This document shows, piece by piece, positions 1 through 8,300 of a stretch of DNA of 64,000 nt. The notes under the pieces are model-generated. The model did no database searches and had not been told where the DNA came from. It saw only the letters and a program-made list of their open reading frames with translations. The stretch is from Archaeoglobus sp. JdFR-24 (GTDB lineage Archaea; Halobacteriota; Archaeoglobi; Archaeoglobales; Archaeoglobaceae): contig MTML01000040.1 of NCBI GenBank assembly GCA_002011215.1, positions 20,455-84,454 of the forward strand, in the 5' to 3' direction. Every line of letters starts with the position of its first letter. Within the stretch, counting starts at the first letter, position 1. Both the position numbers and the translations under genes were made by a program.

Positions 1-1
1 A

Positions 2-925
2 GCAATTGAAGATGCGGCTAAACTCTCAAGAGCAATGACTCTCAAGGCTGCAGCAGCTGGATTGAATTATGGTGGTGGTAAGGCAGTGATAATTTGTGAC
101 CCTGCTGATAAGTCGGAAGAACTTTTAAGAGTATATGGAAGGTTTATTGAGACACTTGGTGGGCGATATGTTACTGCTGAAGATATAGGTACTACTGTTG
201 AGGATATGAAAGTGATAAGCTCGGAGACAGAATATGTTACGGGTGTTGCACTCGATCCCTCTCCTTTTACAGCTCATGGAGTGTTTCATGGTATAAAGGC
301 ATGTGTAAAACATGTTTTCGGAGATTCACAGATTGATGGATATCATGTAGCTGTTCAGGGAGCTGGAAAGGTGGGGATGGCTCTTATAAAAGAGTTGCTG
401 GAAAACGAGGTTACGGTAACGATGACGGATATCGATCCGGAAAAGATTAAGAAAGCTATTGAAATGGGTGCAGGTTATGTTGAGCCTGAAAAAATTTACT
501 CTGTAAGCTGTGATATCTTCTCCCCATGTGCTCTTGGGGGAATTATAGATGAAAAAACTGTAAGAATGTTAAACTGTAAAATTATCGCTGGAGGAGCGAA
601 TAATCAGTTGAAAAATGAGAAAGCAGGGCTTGAAGTTGCAAAGAGAGGCATTCTTTATGCTCCTGATTTTGTGATAAATGCTGGAGGATTAATTGCTGTT
701 GCCTGTGAATATGACTGCAAACTGAGCAAAGAAGAAGTAAACGAAAATAAAATCTTGAGAGAAGTTGAGGGAATAGCAAGTAGACTTGAAAAAATATTCT
801 CAATGTCTCAAAAAATGGAGGATGGAACGGCCTTTGAAACCTGGAAAGCAGCTGAACTTTTTGCCATGGACAGGATTAAGAGGATTGAAAACCTGAAAAA
901 AATGTATCTTCAGAGGAGAAAGTAA
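2..925 (+). CDS. Leucine-dehydrogenase-like amino acid dehydrogenase (5' end cut by window)
   Basis: NAD-dependent oxidative deamination of a branched-chain or aromatic amino acid is the family reaction (Glu/Leu/Phe/Val dehydrogenases). The frame is open to the left edge, so about the first 55-60 residues are outside the window; the family is usually about 350-365 aa and 307 are visible. Seen: the active-site block KAAAAGLNYGGGK with both conserved lysines (visible residues 15 and 27), the DIGTTVEDM block, a Rossmann GAGKVG motif near residue 120-125 and the C-terminal GGANNQL segment. The ATG at 35 lies inside the catalytic block and cannot be the real start. The combination of blocks fits leucine dehydrogenase better than glutamate dehydrogenase; the exact substrate is inference. 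It converges with the DUF445 gene and the two ends overlap by 16 bp. Confidence 0.9.
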   Translation, partial: AIEDAAKLSRAMTLKAAAAGLNYGGGKAVIICDPADKSEELLRVYGRFIETLGGRYVTAEDIGTTVEDMKVISSETEYVTGVALDPSPFTAHGVFHGIKACVKHVFGDSQIDGYHVAVQGAGKVGMALIKELLENEVTVTMTDIDPEKIKKAIEMGAGYVEPEKIYSVSCDIFSPCALGGIIDEKTVRMLNCKIIAGGANNQLKNEKAGLEVAKRGILYAPDFVINAGGLIAVACEYDCKLSKEEVNENKILREVEGIASRLEKIFSMSQKMEDGTAFETWKAAELFAMDRIKRIENLKKMYLQRRK

Positions 926-1512
926 ATCAACAGGGATTGGATGGAACCAATCAGAAATCCGAGAAAGGCTCCAGAGATCTCAATAAACCTCAATTCTTTT
1001 TTTGCAAACTTCTTAAATAAGTGCTCAATCTCCTCCTCACTGATCTCTTCAGCCTTTTTGAGTATGAATTCTCTGACATCAACATTTTTTGCGATGTTCT
1101 TTGTTACCATGTCTTTCAGGTAGTTCAGGACGATGCTGTTTATCCATTCATCTATTTTCTGAGAAATTTTCTGGGAGAATTCGTATCTCTCTAGATACCT
1201 GGAGAGGAAAGACAGGTAGGTGGAGTCTGCTTCTCTCATCACTGAAAATTTGTTTTTGAGCCCCTCATCATAGGCTCTGGTAATTGCCCTGTCTATCACA
1301 AACTCGAAGTCCTTTTCGTTGAGGATGTCTGACATGGACTCCAGAAATCTATCGATTATTTCTCTGCTCCTCGCCGGTACAAGTCCCTGAAATTTGAAAC
1401 CGAGTATGTTTATCGGTTTTTTAGGATGAAATAACATTTCAACCGCTATTATATTCGTGAGAAGACCAACGAGGGCACCAACAAAAGGTGGCAAGAGCAA
1501 CAGCAAATTCAT
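910..1512 (-). CDS. DUF445 family membrane protein
   Basis: About 200 aa with a hydrophobic N-terminal segment (LLLLLPPFVGALVGLLTN), the DUF445 signature NIIAVEMLFHPKKP followed by GFKFQGLVPARSREI, a long charged helical middle, and a second C-terminal membrane segment preceded by ELRFIEISGA. The family has no firmly assigned reaction; the topology suggests a membrane-anchored protein with a cytoplasmic helical domain. The start at 1512 (MNLLLLLPP) is chosen because it gives the family length. The frame stays open to 1611, but that extension would begin inside the mutase gene and looks non-conserved. No clear Shine-Dalgarno precedes 1512. It lies downstream of the methylmalonyl-CoA operon on the same strand, with a 67-bp gap, so it may be co-transcribed. 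Confidence 0.85.
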   Translation of the reverse strand: MNLLLLLPPFVGALVGLLTNIIAVEMLFHPKKPINILGFKFQGLVPARSREIIDRFLESMSDILNEKDFEFVIDRAITRAYDEGLKNKFSVMREADSTYLSFLSRYLERYEFSQKISQKIDEWINSIVLNYLKDMVTKNIAKNVDVREFILKKAEEISEEEIEHLFKKFAKKELRFIEISGAFLGFLIGSIQSLLIYFLL

Positions 1513-1579
1513 AATTTTGAAAGCAATCTGCGGATAAAAATTCTTTCGGAAAAAATTGGTGAAAAAATGGGTATATGCT

Positions 1580-3223
1580 TTAGAATATCTGTGGAGCACT
1601 GTATTCTCCAAAAACCTCTCTCAAAACATCAGTAGTCTCTCCAAGAGTTGCACCTGACTTGATCGCCTCGAGGATGTAGGGGAACAGGTTATCTTCCCCT
1701 TCGGCAGCTTTTTTCAGTTTTTCGAGTGCATTTTCTACTTTTTGTTTATCTCTACTATCTCTGAATTTTTTGAGTCTCTCGATCTGTTTTCTTACCATTT
1801 TCTCATCGATCCTGAGTATTTCAAGTTGGATATCTTCTTCTATCTGGTATTTGTTCACACCCACAACCGTGTATTCTCCCTCGTCAATCATCTTCTGCTT
1901 TTCATAGGCAGATCTCTGAATTTCCCTCTGAACGAAACCGCTTTCAATTGCTCTCACCATTCCTCCCATCTCATCGATCTTCTCGATGTATCTCATGGCC
2001 TTCTCTTCAATTCTGTCGGTCAACCATTCCACATAGTATGCTCCTCCAAGTGGATCAGCCACATCAGCCACTCCACTCTCTTCTGCGAGAATTTGCTGTG
2101 TTCTCAATGCGATTCTTACCGCTTTCTCTGTGGGGAGGCTAAGAGCCTCATCAAAACTGTTTGTATGCAAGCTCTGCGTCCCGCCAAGGATAGCGGCGAG
2201 TGCCTGAATCGTCACTCTAACAATGTTGTTTTCGGGCTGCTGGGCGGTAAGTGTACATCCGGCAGTCTGAGTATGAAATCTGAGCATCATCGATCTTGGA
2301 TTTTTCGCGTTGAATCTGTCCTTCATAATTCTGGCCCACAGCCTCCTTGCAGCCCTGAACTTTGCTACCTCTTCGAGAAGATTATTTCCAGCAGCAAAGA
2401 AAAAGCTGAGCCTTGGAGCAAAGACATCAACATCCATTCCACGTTCCAGAACCCTCTCCACATAGGTTATACCATCTGCAAGGGTAAATGCCACCTCCTG
2501 AACTGGAGTTGCTCCCGCCTCCTCCATGTGGTAACCGGATATTGAAATTGAGTTCCATTTTGGAACCTCTTTTGCGCAGAACATTATAATGTCTGTGGCA
2601 AGCCTTAGAGAGTGCTCTGGTGGGAAAATGTAGGTTCCTCTTGCGATATATTCCTTGAGCATATCATTCTGAACTGTTCCTCTGAGCTGACTTTTTGTGA
2701 TGCCCTGTGATTCTGCAATCGCAATATACATGCTTAAAATCTGAGCACAGGTTGAGTTGATCGTCATCGAAGTTGAGACTTTATCCAGAGGTATTCCATC
2801 AAAAAGTATCTGCATGTCCTCTATTGTGTCAATTGCAACTCCCACTTTCCCGATCTCACCCAGTGCCATTGGGTGGTCAGAATCGTAACCTATCTGAGTT
2901 GGAAGATCAAAAGCAACACTCAATCCAGTCTGACCCTGCTCAAGCAAGTACTTGTATCGCCTGTTCGTTTCCTCTGCAGTACCAAAACCAGCATACTGCC
3001 TCATGGTCCAGACTCTTCCCCGGTACATGGTGGGGTAGACACCTCTGGTGAATGGATAAACGCCTGGATAGGAGAGCTTTGAGTCATAATCAAGGTCAAC
3101 ATCTTCCGGGGTGTACACTCTATCCACAACGAACCCTGAGGTGGTGGTAAACTTTTCTTTTCTCTCTTTTGCCTTTTTGAGAAGTGGAATTACATACTTC
3201 TCCTCCCAATCCTTCTTTTTCAT
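1580..3223 (-). CDS. mcmA1: Methylmalonyl-CoA mutase, large catalytic subunit
   Basis: Catalytic TIM-barrel subunit of adenosylcobalamin-dependent methylmalonyl-CoA mutase (methylmalonyl-CoA to succinyl-CoA). The 547 aa cover the substrate-binding barrel but not the B12 domain, which is encoded separately at 5908-6327, the usual split archaeal arrangement. Diagnostic stretches: [15 protein letters not shown] and the adjacent [14 protein letters not shown] (about residues 56-85), [19 protein letters not shown], the [12 protein letters not shown] block, and [18 protein letters not shown] then [14 protein letters not shown]. The ATG at 3223 has a GGGGTGA site. It is the distal enzyme gene of the operon, 4 bp after the biotin-carrier gene. 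No MeaB/ArgK chaperone GTPase gene is nearby. Confidence 0.97.
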   Translation of the reverse strand: MKKKDWEEKYVIPLLKKAKERKEKFTTTSGFVVDRVYTPEDVDLDYDSKLSYPGVYPFTRGVYPTMYRGRVWTMRQYAGFGTAEETNRRYKYLLEQGQTGLSVAFDLPTQIGYDSDHPMALGEIGKVGVAIDTIEDMQILFDGIPLDKVSTSMTINSTCAQILSMYIAIAESQGITKSQLRGTVQNDMLKEYIARGTYIFPPEHSLRLATDIIMFCAKEVPKWNSISISGYHMEEAGATPVQEVAFTLADGITYVERVLERGMDVDVFAPRLSFFFAAGNNLLEEVAKFRAARRLWARIMKDRFNAKNPRSMMLRFHTQTAGCTLTAQQPENNIVRVTIQALAAILGGTQSLHTNSFDEALSLPTEKAVRIALRTQQILAEESGVADVADPLGGAYYVEWLTDRIEEKAMRYIEKIDEMGGMVRAIESGFVQREIQRSAYEKQKMIDEGEYTVVGVNKYQIEEDIQLEILRIDEKMVRKQIERLKKFRDSRDKQKVENALEKLKKAAEGEDNLFPYILEAIKSGATLGETTDVLREVFGEYSAPQIF

Positions 3224-3227
3224 AAAA

Positions 3228-3671
3228 TCACCCCGCTATATAAGCAACAATATCTCCTGAAGCTACCTTATCTCCCTCTTTTACAAGAACCTGGGTGACG
3301 GTTCCACTTACTGGAGATGAAATGGCGTTTTCCATCTTCATAGCTTCCAGAATCAGTATGTCCTCTCCTTCTTTAACCTCATCACCCTGTTTTTTCAGTA
3401 TCTTGGTGACGGTTCCAGCCATTGCAACAGTAACTGGTGTACCCTCACCAGGTGCCTGGGCTGGTTGAGTTGATGGAGCAGAGGGAGTAGAGGGTGCAGA
3501 GGGAGTAGAATGTGTAGGAGATATCTCAGCTGGTTGAATCTGCACCGGAGCCTCTGATACGGATATTCTGGCTTTCTTGCCTCCCACCTCAACACTGAAA
3601 ACGTTTGGTTCTACCTCTTCAACATCTATCTGAAATTTTTTACCCTGAATGACAACCTCGTATCTCACCAT
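3228..3671 (-). CDS. Biotin carrier protein of acyl-CoA carboxylase/decarboxylase
   Basis: Biotin-carrier subunit that moves CO2 to or from the carboxyltransferase encoded upstream. The 147 aa comprise a small N-terminal domain, a flexible Pro/Ser/Thr/Ala linker with STPSAP repeats (about residues 51-77) and a biotinyl domain with EAMKMENA; Lys112 is the expected biotinylation site. The [18 protein letters not shown] half of the barrel is typical. The start at 3671 (MVRYEVV) is preferred because AAAGGGGGT lies just upstream; an in-frame ATG at 3689 would place that site inside the coding sequence. The partner enzyme in vivo could be propionyl-CoA carboxylase or methylmalonyl-CoA decarboxylase; the operon does not decide this. 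Confidence 0.93.
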   Translation of the reverse strand: MVRYEVVIQGKKFQIDVEEVEPNVFSVEVGGKKARISVSEAPVQIQPAEISPTHSTPSAPSTPSAPSTQPAQAPGEGTPVTVAMAGTVTKILKKQGDEVKEGEDILILEAMKMENAISSPVSGTVTQVLVKEGDKVASGDIVAYIAG

Positions 3672-3701
3672 AAAATAACCCCCTTTCAAAATCCTGAAAA
3701 G

Positions 3702-3830
3702 TTAAATTATTCTGGAGAGAACTTTCCAGTAGCTCAACTCCCTTCTTATCTCTATGGGTCTCTCCTTTTTGTCGCTGAGGTATTTATGGATGGCTGCTAA
3801 TGCGGCTATAAACTCCTCGTTTTCGAGCAT
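3702..3830 (-). CDS. 42-aa small subunit of the carboxylase (epsilon/delta-like), inferred
   Basis: A 42-residue frame, MLENEEFIAALAAIHKYLSD followed by a basic tail ending in WKVLSRII, lies exactly between the carboxyltransferase and biotin-carrier genes on the same strand. It has a strong site, GAGGTGATAAA, directly before its ATG. The short amphipathic EEFIAALAAIHKYL helix resembles the C-terminal helix of small accessory subunits of acyl-CoA carboxylases (actinobacterial AccE/PccE, MmdE of Na+ decarboxylases). That resemblance is by eye only. Placement, spacing (17 bp after the carboxyltransferase stop) and ribosome site make translation likely; the function is inferred from context. Confidence 0.72.
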   Translation of the reverse strand: MLENEEFIAALAAIHKYLSDKKERPIEIRRELSYWKVLSRII

Positions 3831-3847
3831 TTTATCACCTCATGGGT

Positions 3848-5398
3848 TCATAACGGGATGTTTCCGTGCTTCTTTGGTGGAAGTTTCTCTCTTTTTGTCT
3901 CCAGAACTCTTAAAGCAGATATAACTTTACTTCTCGTAAATTTGGGATCGATCACATCATCTATGTAGCCTCTGGCTGCCGCTCTGTATGGGTTTGCAAA
4001 TTTCTCTCTGTATTCGGCGATCTTTTTGATTCTCATGTCTTCTGGATTTTCGGCACCAGAAATCTCTTTCCTGAAAACTATCTCTGCTGCTCCTTCGGGG
4101 CCCATTACCGCTATTTCAGCAGTTGGATATGCGTAAACTATATCGGCTCCAAGATGCTTGCTGCCCATCGCGAGATATGCTCCACCGTAAGCTTTTCTGA
4201 GAATGATGGTTACAAGGGGAACTGTTGCCTCGCTGTAAGCATAGAGTATTTTTGCTCCATGTCTAATTATCCCACCGTACTCCTGTTCAACGCCCGGCAG
4301 GTAGCCCGGAACATCGACAAAGGTCAGGATGGGTATGTTGAAAGCATCACAGAACCGTACGAATCTTGCGATTTTATCACTTGAGTTGATATCAAGTGTT
4401 CCGGCATAGAATTTCGGGTTGTTAGCTACTATACCAACTGTTCTTCCATCCATTCTTGCAAAACCTACTGTTGCGTTTGCTGCATAGTGAGCATGCACTT
4501 CCAGAAACTCTCCGTTATCGACAACTGCGGTGATTATCTCTCTCACATCGTATGGCTTCTGGGGATCATCAGGAAGTATGTCATAGATTTGAGGTGTTGT
4601 TCTCGCAGGATCATCTCCCGTCTGAATAACGGGTGGATCATCGAGGTTGTTAAGTGGAAGATAACCTATGAGCTTCCTTACAAGGTTCATCGCATCCTCA
4701 TCATCCTCTGCGACAAGATGGCAGTTTCCACTTTTCATTGCGTGAGCCTGCCACCCTCCGAGAACCTGAGGCGTCACCTCCTCACCCGTTACCGTTTTGA
4801 TAACTCCCGGGCCGGTGATGAACATGTAACATCCTGGATTTTTAGTCATTACAATGAAATCTCCAATTGCGGGGCTGTAAACCGCTCCACCTGCACATGG
4901 CCCCATGATGACGGATATCTGTGGAATCACTCCGCTTGCAAGAGTGTTTCGGTAAAAAATGTCACCATATCCTTTAAGAGCATCAACCCCTTCTTGAATT
5001 CTCGCCCCTCCCGAATCATTCAGGCCTATAAGCGGTATACCCATCTTCATGGCAAAATCCATTATGTATGCTATCTTGAAACCATGCATCTCTCCGAGGC
5101 TTCCGCCCATAACTGTGAAGTCCTGGGCAAAAACTGCGACCGGTCTGCCATCTATCGTACCGTATCCTGTAACAACCCCATCACCCGGTAAATCGAGTTT
5201 GTCAAGTCCAAAATCCGTGTTTCTTTTCTCAACAAATGGGTTAACCTCGGTAAAGCTCCCTCTGTCCAGCAGAAGATCGATCCTTTCTCTGGCTGTTAGC
5301 TTACCAGCTTTATGTTGTTTCTCGATTCTTTTCTCTCCCCCCATCTGTTTGATTTTATCTTTTCTTTCGTAGATCTGATCAAGTAACTCTTTTTTCAA
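3848..5398 (-). CDS. pccB: Acyl-CoA carboxyltransferase beta subunit (propionyl-CoA carboxylase / methylmalonyl-CoA decarboxylase)
   Basis: Carboxyltransferase that moves the carboxyl group between carboxybiotin and propionyl-CoA (forward) or from methylmalonyl-CoA (decarboxylase direction). Seen: [19 protein letters not shown] near the N-terminus, two crotonase-like halves with [32 protein letters not shown], then [24 protein letters not shown] and AYGGAYLAM, ending in the common KHGNIPL tail. The TTG at 5398 is taken as start because GGAGGG lies 6 nt before it and the protein then begins like other family members; an in-frame ATG at 5434 with a poorer site would add 12 residues. No biotin carboxylase subunit is encoded in the window. 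Confidence 0.95.
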   Translation of the reverse strand: MKKELLDQIYERKDKIKQMGGEKRIEKQHKAGKLTARERIDLLLDRGSFTEVNPFVEKRNTDFGLDKLDLPGDGVVTGYGTIDGRPVAVFAQDFTVMGGSLGEMHGFKIAYIMDFAMKMGIPLIGLNDSGGARIQEGVDALKGYGDIFYRNTLASGVIPQISVIMGPCAGGAVYSPAIGDFIVMTKNPGCYMFITGPGVIKTVTGEEVTPQVLGGWQAHAMKSGNCHLVAEDDEDAMNLVRKLIGYLPLNNLDDPPVIQTGDDPARTTPQIYDILPDDPQKPYDVREIITAVVDNGEFLEVHAHYAANATVGFARMDGRTVGIVANNPKFYAGTLDINSSDKIARFVRFCDAFNIPILTFVDVPGYLPGVEQEYGGIIRHGAKILYAYSEATVPLVTIILRKAYGGAYLAMGSKHLGADIVYAYPTAEIAVMGPEGAAEIVFRKEISGAENPEDMRIKKIAEYREKFANPYRAAARGYIDDVIDPKFTRSKVISALRVLETKREKLPPKKHGNIPL

Positions 5399-5459
5399 AT
5401 TAATCCCTCCAGCTTTTACTAATATATTCTTCATTTGATACTTATCCTCATCTTGGATA

Positions 5460-5855
5460 TTAGCCCTCTACAAACTCAAGCAGTACGCCTTTTGTACTTT
5501 TGGGATGGATAAATGCAACTTTTTTTCCTCCCGCTCCGATCCTGGGTTTTTCGTCGATAAGCGTTAGACCATTCTCCTTTGCCAGTTGAAGGGCTTTTTC
5601 TATATCCTCCACGTTAATTGCTACGTGGTGGATTCCCTCTCCCCTCTTTTCAAGGAATTTTGCAATTGCGCTGTTCTCGGATGTAGCTTCAAGTAGTTCG
5701 AGTTTACTCTCTCCAACAGGAAGCATGGCAACTTTAACCTTCTGTTCTGGAACCTCCTCTATTTCTTTTAGAACAAATCCAAGTTTTTTGTAGAGATCAA
5801 CAGCCTCTTCAAGATTCTTTACAGCTACCCCAATATGATCTATTTTTTTTATCAA
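5460..5855 (-). CDS. mce: Methylmalonyl-CoA epimerase
   Basis: Interconverts (R)- and (S)-methylmalonyl-CoA, linking the carboxyltransferase product to the mutase substrate. The 131 aa form the vicinal-oxygen-chelate fold with metal-ligand positions in DHIGVAVKN (His near residue 6), [13 protein letters not shown] (middle His) and LLEFVE (C-terminal Glu). Length matches the family. The start is TTG at 5855, preceded by AGGAGGTG. Position between the two mutase subunit genes supports the assignment. Confidence 0.95.
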   Translation of the reverse strand: MIKKIDHIGVAVKNLEEAVDLYKKLGFVLKEIEEVPEQKVKVAMLPVGESKLELLEATSENSAIAKFLEKRGEGIHHVAINVEDIEKALQLAKENGLTLIDEKPRIGAGGKKVAFIHPKSTKGVLLEFVEG

Positions 5856-5907
5856 ATTTTACACCTCCTCAACCTCCTAAGTTTCAAATCTTTAAACATT
5901 ATCTGGT

Positions 5908-6327
5908 TTATGACCCTTTGTTTAATTTAGAAGCACCATCTCTTATAAATGAGATTATGTTGTCAAGTGGGGTACCGGGACCAAATATTCCGGAAAATCC
6001 AAGTTCTTTCAGCTTGTTTATATCGTCTTTGGGGATTATCCCTCCTATGAGCAGGATAACATCTTTGTTTGGCTCGAGACCTCTTTTTTTCAGTTCTTCC
6101 ACTATCATCGGTGTAAGTTCTAAGTGCGCTCCACTCAGAATACTCAGACCAATGACATCGACATCTTCCTGAAGTGCAGTCTCAGCGATCTCTGAAGGGG
6201 ATCTTCTAATTCCCGAATAGATAACTTCAAAACCCGCATCTCTCAAAGCTCTTGCAACAACTTTTGCACCCCTGTCGTGACCATCAAGACCGGGTTTGGC
6301 TACGAGAACTCTTATCTTTTTCTCCAT
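5908..6327 (-). CDS. mcmA2: Methylmalonyl-CoA mutase, B12-binding small subunit
   Basis: Cobalamin-binding subunit of the two-part mutase. The 139 aa are one B12 domain: KPGLDGHDRGAKVVARAL carries the DxHxxG motif, with His17 the expected lower cobalt ligand, followed by GLSILSGAHL and the LLIGGIIPKDD loop. ATG 6327 is preferred over 6333 because GGAGGTGA lies 8 nt before it but only 2 nt before the upstream ATG. It is the first gene of the minus-strand methylmalonyl-CoA operon; a TATTTATTTTG-like box at about 6395-6405 is a plausible promoter. Confidence 0.95.
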   Translation of the reverse strand: MEKKIRVLVAKPGLDGHDRGAKVVARALRDAGFEVIYSGIRRSPSEIAETALQEDVDVIGLSILSGAHLELTPMIVEELKKRGLEPNKDVILLIGGIIPKDDINKLKELGFSGIFGPGTPLDNIISFIRDGASKLNKGS

Positions 6328-6822
6328 TACCATTCACCTCCAGAAAACTGGATAAATTGAGTGGATTAATAGGGAGATCTCTAAAAAACAAAATAAATAT
6401 CTTTCGAAATTATCATTAAGGATTTTATTGAGTGGTTTTTTGACATTTATTTTTATCAGAAATTTTGTAAAATATGGTGAATAACTGAAAAGGAGTTTAA
6501 CAGGATTCAGAGATGGTTCTCATCTTTTGAAAGCATTTCTGATGAATTTCTACGGGAACATAGTTCATGAATTTCTGGTTCTGAAAGTTATCGCATCTGG
6601 ATATTCCAGTTTAAACACCTGTTTAAATACTGATTTAGCTATATTGGATCTACCGGGTTTCGATTGTTGATTATAGATACTTGATGAATAATATATCTGC
6701 ACGATATCGAATTTGATCTTTAATTTTGATCTTTAATTCTTTAGTGTTATCTCCTTGTCCTTATTGAACTGCATTCTGGTAAATGATTACATTAAAATAT
6801 CTCAAATATCTTCCTCTAAGGA
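6328..6822. other. Intergenic region between methylmalonyl-CoA operon and glycan island
   Basis: About 495 bp, AT-rich, separating two divergent units. Contents seen: the probable minus-strand promoter of the mutase operon near 6395-6405, a perfect 13-bp tandem duplication at 6712-6737, and an ATTAAAATAT box at 6791-6800 that serves the flippase gene. Only short frames occur in between and none looks like a protein. Confidence 0.6.
6712..6737. repeat. Perfect 13-bp tandem duplication (TTTGATCTTTAAT x2)
   Basis: Two adjacent identical 13-bp units about 85 bp before the flippase start. Function unknown; it could be replication slippage or a paired regulator site. Confidence 0.85.
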
Positions 6823-8265
6823 GTGGAGGTAGCAAAAAGAGTCGCAAAAAACACCCTGTACAAGACAGCAACATTGGTAGTTGGCAATATATCCGGTTTA
6901 TTTCTGGCAATAGCGCTCGCCCGGATACTTAAGCCAGAACAGTTCGGAATTTATAGTCTGGCTTTGTCTATCTGCATGCTGGCAATCGCTCTTGCAAATC
7001 TTGGTGTAGATGGAGCTGTCGTGAGGTATACTGCATTTCACATTGGCAAAGATAATCTGAAAAAAGTTAGAGGACACTTCAGATATTTTCTCAGGGTTAA
7101 ACTCATTTTATCGTTGGCGGTATCTGTAGTTTTGGTTGTGCTATCTGGACATCTTGCATCCTTTTTCGGTGATGAAAGGCTTACCCTACTACTCGTTTTT
7201 GCGGGTTTTGTAGTATTTTCTGCATCGCTCACCAATTTTTTCAAAGCGTTTTTCAGGGGTTTGCAGGATTTTAAATATAATTTTGTAGGGCAAACGATCT
7301 ATGAATTCTCGAGATGGCTCTTTGTTTTACCTCTTGCGTATGTGTTTCTTTCTGTTGGGGCATTATTCGGATACATTCTTGCGTATGTAATTTCTTTCAT
7401 GGTTCTTTTAGTTATACTGGTTAGAAAATATGGTGATTTTGTTTTCGGAAAAGCTGAGAAGGCTGATGAAAAAGTTGTGACTTTTATGGGGTTCATGACT
7501 ATCGCTAGGATTTCTGGAATAATCTATGTATATGTTGATAGTATAATGATAGGATATTTATTAACGACGACGGATGTTGGGTATTACAGGGCAGCATATA
7601 CGATTGTTTTTGCCATCGTTGGACTTTTGACAATGGCGGATGTTTTACTACCTGTGTTTACCCAGCTCGATGGGAGGGATTTGAAAAATGCAATAAACAG
7701 GATTGCAAAATATACTTCGGCAATAGCGTTTCCAGCAGCTTTTGGATTGGCTTATCTTTCTCCGGGCGTGATTAAGGTTGTATATGGCGCGGAATATCTG
7801 TCTGCTTCACTACCACTGTCGATACTTTCTCTCGTCCTAATTCCAGCATCTTTTAACTATTTGCTTACCATTTTCAACGCTAAGGAAAGGCCTGAATATT
7901 CTGCATATATTATCAGTGTCAGCATGTTGCTAAATGTTGTGTTGAATTATGTCCTGATAAAACTGGTGGGTATAAGTGGTGCGGCACTCGCGACTTCTAT
8001 CTCAAGGGCATTTACGATAATGTTTGCAGTGTATTTGTTATACCGAGTATTTGATCTGAAGGTTCCGGCTAAGGTGTATTTTAAACCCATGGTGTGCTCG
8101 CTTCTTATGTTATTTTTACTGACGCTGTTACCAATACCAGGATCCTTGGTTACAAGCATTCTGGAGATAGCTATAGCAGTTCTCTTTTATTTTACTATAC
8201 TTTTTGCTGTAAAGGGACTGAGTATGGAAGATATTAGATATTTAATTAATTTATTTAAATCGTGA
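6823..8265 (+). CDS. Polysaccharide/lipid-linked glycan flippase (Wzx/MurJ-like MOP family)
   Basis: The 480-aa integral membrane protein has about 12-14 hydrophobic segments and a family-typical N-terminus (KNTLYKTATLVVGNISGLFLAIALARIL, then FGIYSLALSI), so it should move lipid-linked oligosaccharide across the cytoplasmic membrane. The start is GTG 6823: an in-frame stop lies two codons upstream, and an ATTAAAATAT box is centred about 27 nt before, so the message is probably leaderless. It opens the surface-glycan island and is likely to feed the AglB pathway or a separate surface polysaccharide; which one is not decidable here. Confidence 0.9.
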   Translation: MEVAKRVAKNTLYKTATLVVGNISGLFLAIALARILKPEQFGIYSLALSICMLAIALANLGVDGAVVRYTAFHIGKDNLKKVRGHFRYFLRVKLILSLAVSVVLVVLSGHLASFFGDERLTLLLVFAGFVVFSASLTNFFKAFFRGLQDFKYNFVGQTIYEFSRWLFVLPLAYVFLSVGALFGYILAYVISFMVLLVILVRKYGDFVFGKAEKADEKVVTFMGFMTIARISGIIYVYVDSIMIGYLLTTTDVGYYRAAYTIVFAIVGLLTMADVLLPVFTQLDGRDLKNAINRIAKYTSAIAFPAAFGLAYLSPGVIKVVYGAEYLSASLPLSILSLVLIPASFNYLLTIFNAKERPEYSAYIISVSMLLNVVLNYVLIKLVGISGAALATSISRAFTIMFAVYLLYRVFDLKVPAKVYFKPMVCSLLMLFLLTLLPIPGSLVTSILEIAIAVLFYFTILFAVKGLSMEDIRYLINLFKS

Positions 8266-8300
8266 GTTTAAAATAATGTGGATATATATATGTTGGCATA

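Noticed and set aside
1742..2545. Long plus-strand frame of 267 codons
   Set aside because: Antisense shadow of the methylmalonyl-CoA mutase gene; no protein features.
4487..5191. Plus-strand frame of 234 codons
   Set aside because: Antisense to the carboxyltransferase gene, which has unmistakable family motifs.
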